A stretch of DNA of 64,000 bases from Helopsaltes ochotensis (Eukaryota; Chordata; Aves; Passeriformes; Locustellidae): the NCBI GenBank assembly GCA_013400155.1, contig VXBM01000140.1, positions 624,516-688,515 of the forward strand. Reading direction: 5' to 3'. Within the stretch, counting starts at the first letter, position 1. Every line of letters begins with the position of its first letter. The notes beneath the pieces are model-generated. The model had not been told where the DNA came from. It searched no databases and worked only from the letters and a program-made list of their open reading frames with translations. Positions 61,701 through 64,000 of this stretch are shown here, piece by piece. The position numbers were made by a program, and so were the translations under genes.

Positions 61701-64000
61701 ATTAAACAAGGCGATGCAACATCCTGCAGCAACATACACTTCATAATTCTAAGACCTCACCCTGTGCTTTCTGAACAGAGTCTGTAAAACCTTTTTTAGT
61801 ATCTTTGCATTTTCAGCACCATTATTAAAATTCCCATCTAGCACATAATCTATACCAGTGCCAGGGCTTGTTCTGTTCCAAAAATATCAGTTCCTTGATA
61901 CTGTCCTCTAACTCAGAGATATACAGACTTTCCCCAATGTCTACCACTTTCTCTTGGTTTAGGCATTTCTTGGTTTAGCAGTGACATGCATGAAGCAAAT
62001 TTCAGGACCCCGCAGAACCTTGCAACCTTGGACCTGTTCTTTTAAGAAAGTTATGAATGACAGAACATCACCTTCAAGTACATACTAAAACGATCAGACA
62101 AGCACTAAAATCTAGTACGAATGTTTTGTGCATGAACCACATCAAATGCTGGGTATTTAACTTATCTTACCATCTAGTGACAGAGACTTTAGCTAACCTG
62201 CAACACCTTGCCACACAGAGTTATTAGCATAAACTAGAAGCTTAGAAAACTGATGTTGCCTAAGGCACTGGGACAAATTTTGTTTTCTGTGTAGACATCT
62301 GAATTAAGGAGTTTTGGACATGCACAGCTAAATTAATGTGTCTTGATTTTGCACTGAATCCCACCCTTCTGGTTCTTTCAAGACAACCGGGAACCAAGCC
62401 TTTTTACTCATTCTCAACATATTTTGAAGCATTTTAGTTCCTTACTTTTACCCTCAAGAGTAAAGCAGTGCTAATTTTACCCTTTTTCATATCTACTCAG
62501 CCTTGCAGTAGCACTGCAGATGTTGAGGTGAATAATAAAGCTCTATTCTTTAAACATTCAGTTCTGCCTTTGTACCACAGCATCAGATGTAGCTCAGAAA
62601 AAGGCATTTGTCATTAAAAGAGAAGTTTGGGCTTCAGTCCATAAGGCCACCAATTCAGTAAAGCTTTCTTCAACACAGTCTGACAATTCTTCAATTGTCA
62701 AAGCAGAATTTTCAAATTATCTCAACATGACTGAGGAAGGGCTAAATATATGTCCATTTGATCTTCTTGATGCTGAAAACATCTTTTCAGTTTCTCATAC
62801 CAAACCTCAATCTTATGTGTGAGAATCTACTAATAACCCATTAGACAGTCCACTTTTTCACTCATTAGACCTCCTTTTTTTTGTACTGTTCGTTCCCATT
62901 AGTGAGACAAGAACAAAGAGTTGAGCTCTGTACTTGAAATGGCATGAACTGTCCTGTGCAGCCACTTGTATTTCCTGCAGATTTTGATCCCTGTGCCTTG
63001 AGACTGCCTTTATCCTCTTAACTCCCAAACATCTTCTGTATGATGGGATATCTTGACCTAGACACCTATGCTGAGGTACAAGAGTGGAGACATCTATCTG
63101 AACCTTTTGTGTTTGGGTCCCCTCATCCCAAAGGGTCCCCAGAGCTCTTGGAAGGTTGGGACGTGAGGTTGAAAACAAGTGGGACAAAGAATAAGAATAA
63201 GTTGGGAATATGCTAACATGGGTTGTGAGCAAGACCTGTTTTTGCAATTAGTGTCTCTGTTGTAGGTTGAAGGTTTTGTGATCAATCAAAATACGTTGCA
63301 ATACTGGGATCCCATGCAACACAGCTGTGTGTAAAAGGTAAGCTGTCACCTCCCAGATGAAAAGTAGACTCTGTTGTCTTACAGTATTTTCATAAAACAA
63401 AGTGTAACAGTAACTTTTCATTTACAAGCAGATTGATTGGTCATGTACATAGAATATGCCATGTGCACAGGAAAAAAATTCAGCACAAGACCCTGTAAGG
63501 TGGCACCTGTTTCGAACTCTTTAACCCAAACTCTCTACCTCTGAAAAATACATTTTAGCAATATAACTTCTGTTTTGGTCTTGAGCAAAAGCTGTTTATT
63601 TATTATCCCCTGACCTTGCATTCCTCAGAATCGATGGGACTAGTGATTGGCAGAGTTTAATCCATAATTTTGTGTTTATATTTCAGTCGTGAAGTTCTGA
63701 AACTATATTTTAATTATATGCCATATCCATCAAGTAATTCTGTAGTAAACTGCAGGTAAATCTCTATTGAGGGCTATTTCCAATGAATCTCACCAACCCA
63801 AATATTTCTCCAGCAAATTCCTCTTGACTCTAATGTAAAAATATCTGTTTCTCTGTCCCTAGGAGACAAAGTACAAGTCAGAAAATGCATTTGAGGCAAA
63901 CAAAATTATTTGATCATGATCATTAAATGATTGGTTAAATAGACGTATTTGACCATTTGTTCTTCATTTCTGTTTTACTATCTCCATAGCCATAAAAGAA
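61701..64000. other. Unique non-coding sequence to the window end
   Basis: No gene or repeat recognised. The frame at minus 62858-63247 has no known domain. Confidence 0.55.

Noticed and set aside
1..64000. CRISPR arrays, bacterial operons, rRNA or tRNA genes, prophage
   Set aside because: No regularly spaced repeats, no cloverleaf with intact A and B boxes, no rRNA-like sequence; all context is vertebrate nuclear DNA.

Overview
The window reads as non-coding nuclear DNA of a bird, most likely a songbird or other neoavian. It is A+T-rich by eye. It carries 3' ends of CR1 retroposons, the dominant avian LINE. It also carries endogenous-retrovirus LTRs of types I recall as typical of avian, mainly passerine, genomes, with ERVL-like LTRs prominent. 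There are no bacterial-style genes, and no open frame gives a protein I recognise. The organism call rests on repeat families recognised from memory, not on a database search.

Layout. 1-25.2 kb is intergenic or intronic sequence with homopolymer tracts (7.6, 14.3 and 22.2 kb). One unexplained open frame follows a good splice-acceptor-like site (15334-15855). A purine-rich block at 24.2-25.2 kb leads into a repeat-rich stretch. There I see a solo LTR with a perfect 5-bp target duplication (25230-25864), a CR1 scrap (about 29125), a minus-strand LTR with degenerate tandem repeats (29563-30370), an ancient tRNA-SINE-like piece (about 31741), an LTR with a G-run cluster (33676 to about 34170), a possible retroviral internal remnant, and an ERVL-type LTR (35022-35598). 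CR1 fragments lie at 36.5 kb (minus) and 41.1-41.7 kb (plus, the best preserved). 42-59 kb is mostly unique sequence with a possible very old LINE remnant, a palindrome and motif cluster at 43.9-44.0 kb, and a 196-bp T/G-only low-complexity tract at 53.6 kb. 59.6-60.7 kb looks like an ancient CR1/L3-type LINE on the minus strand. It is followed by a second ERVL-type solo LTR (61126-61700).

Function. No protein-coding gene, RNA gene or operon-like system is demonstrable. The window is probably a gene desert or a large intron. What can be supported is its transposon history: old LINE/SINE relics, then CR1 3' ends, then LTR retroviruses mostly reduced to solo LTRs. Candidate regulatory signals (LTR promoters, homeodomain/TALE-type motif clusters, palindromes) are inferences. 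I found no convincing undescribed biological system.
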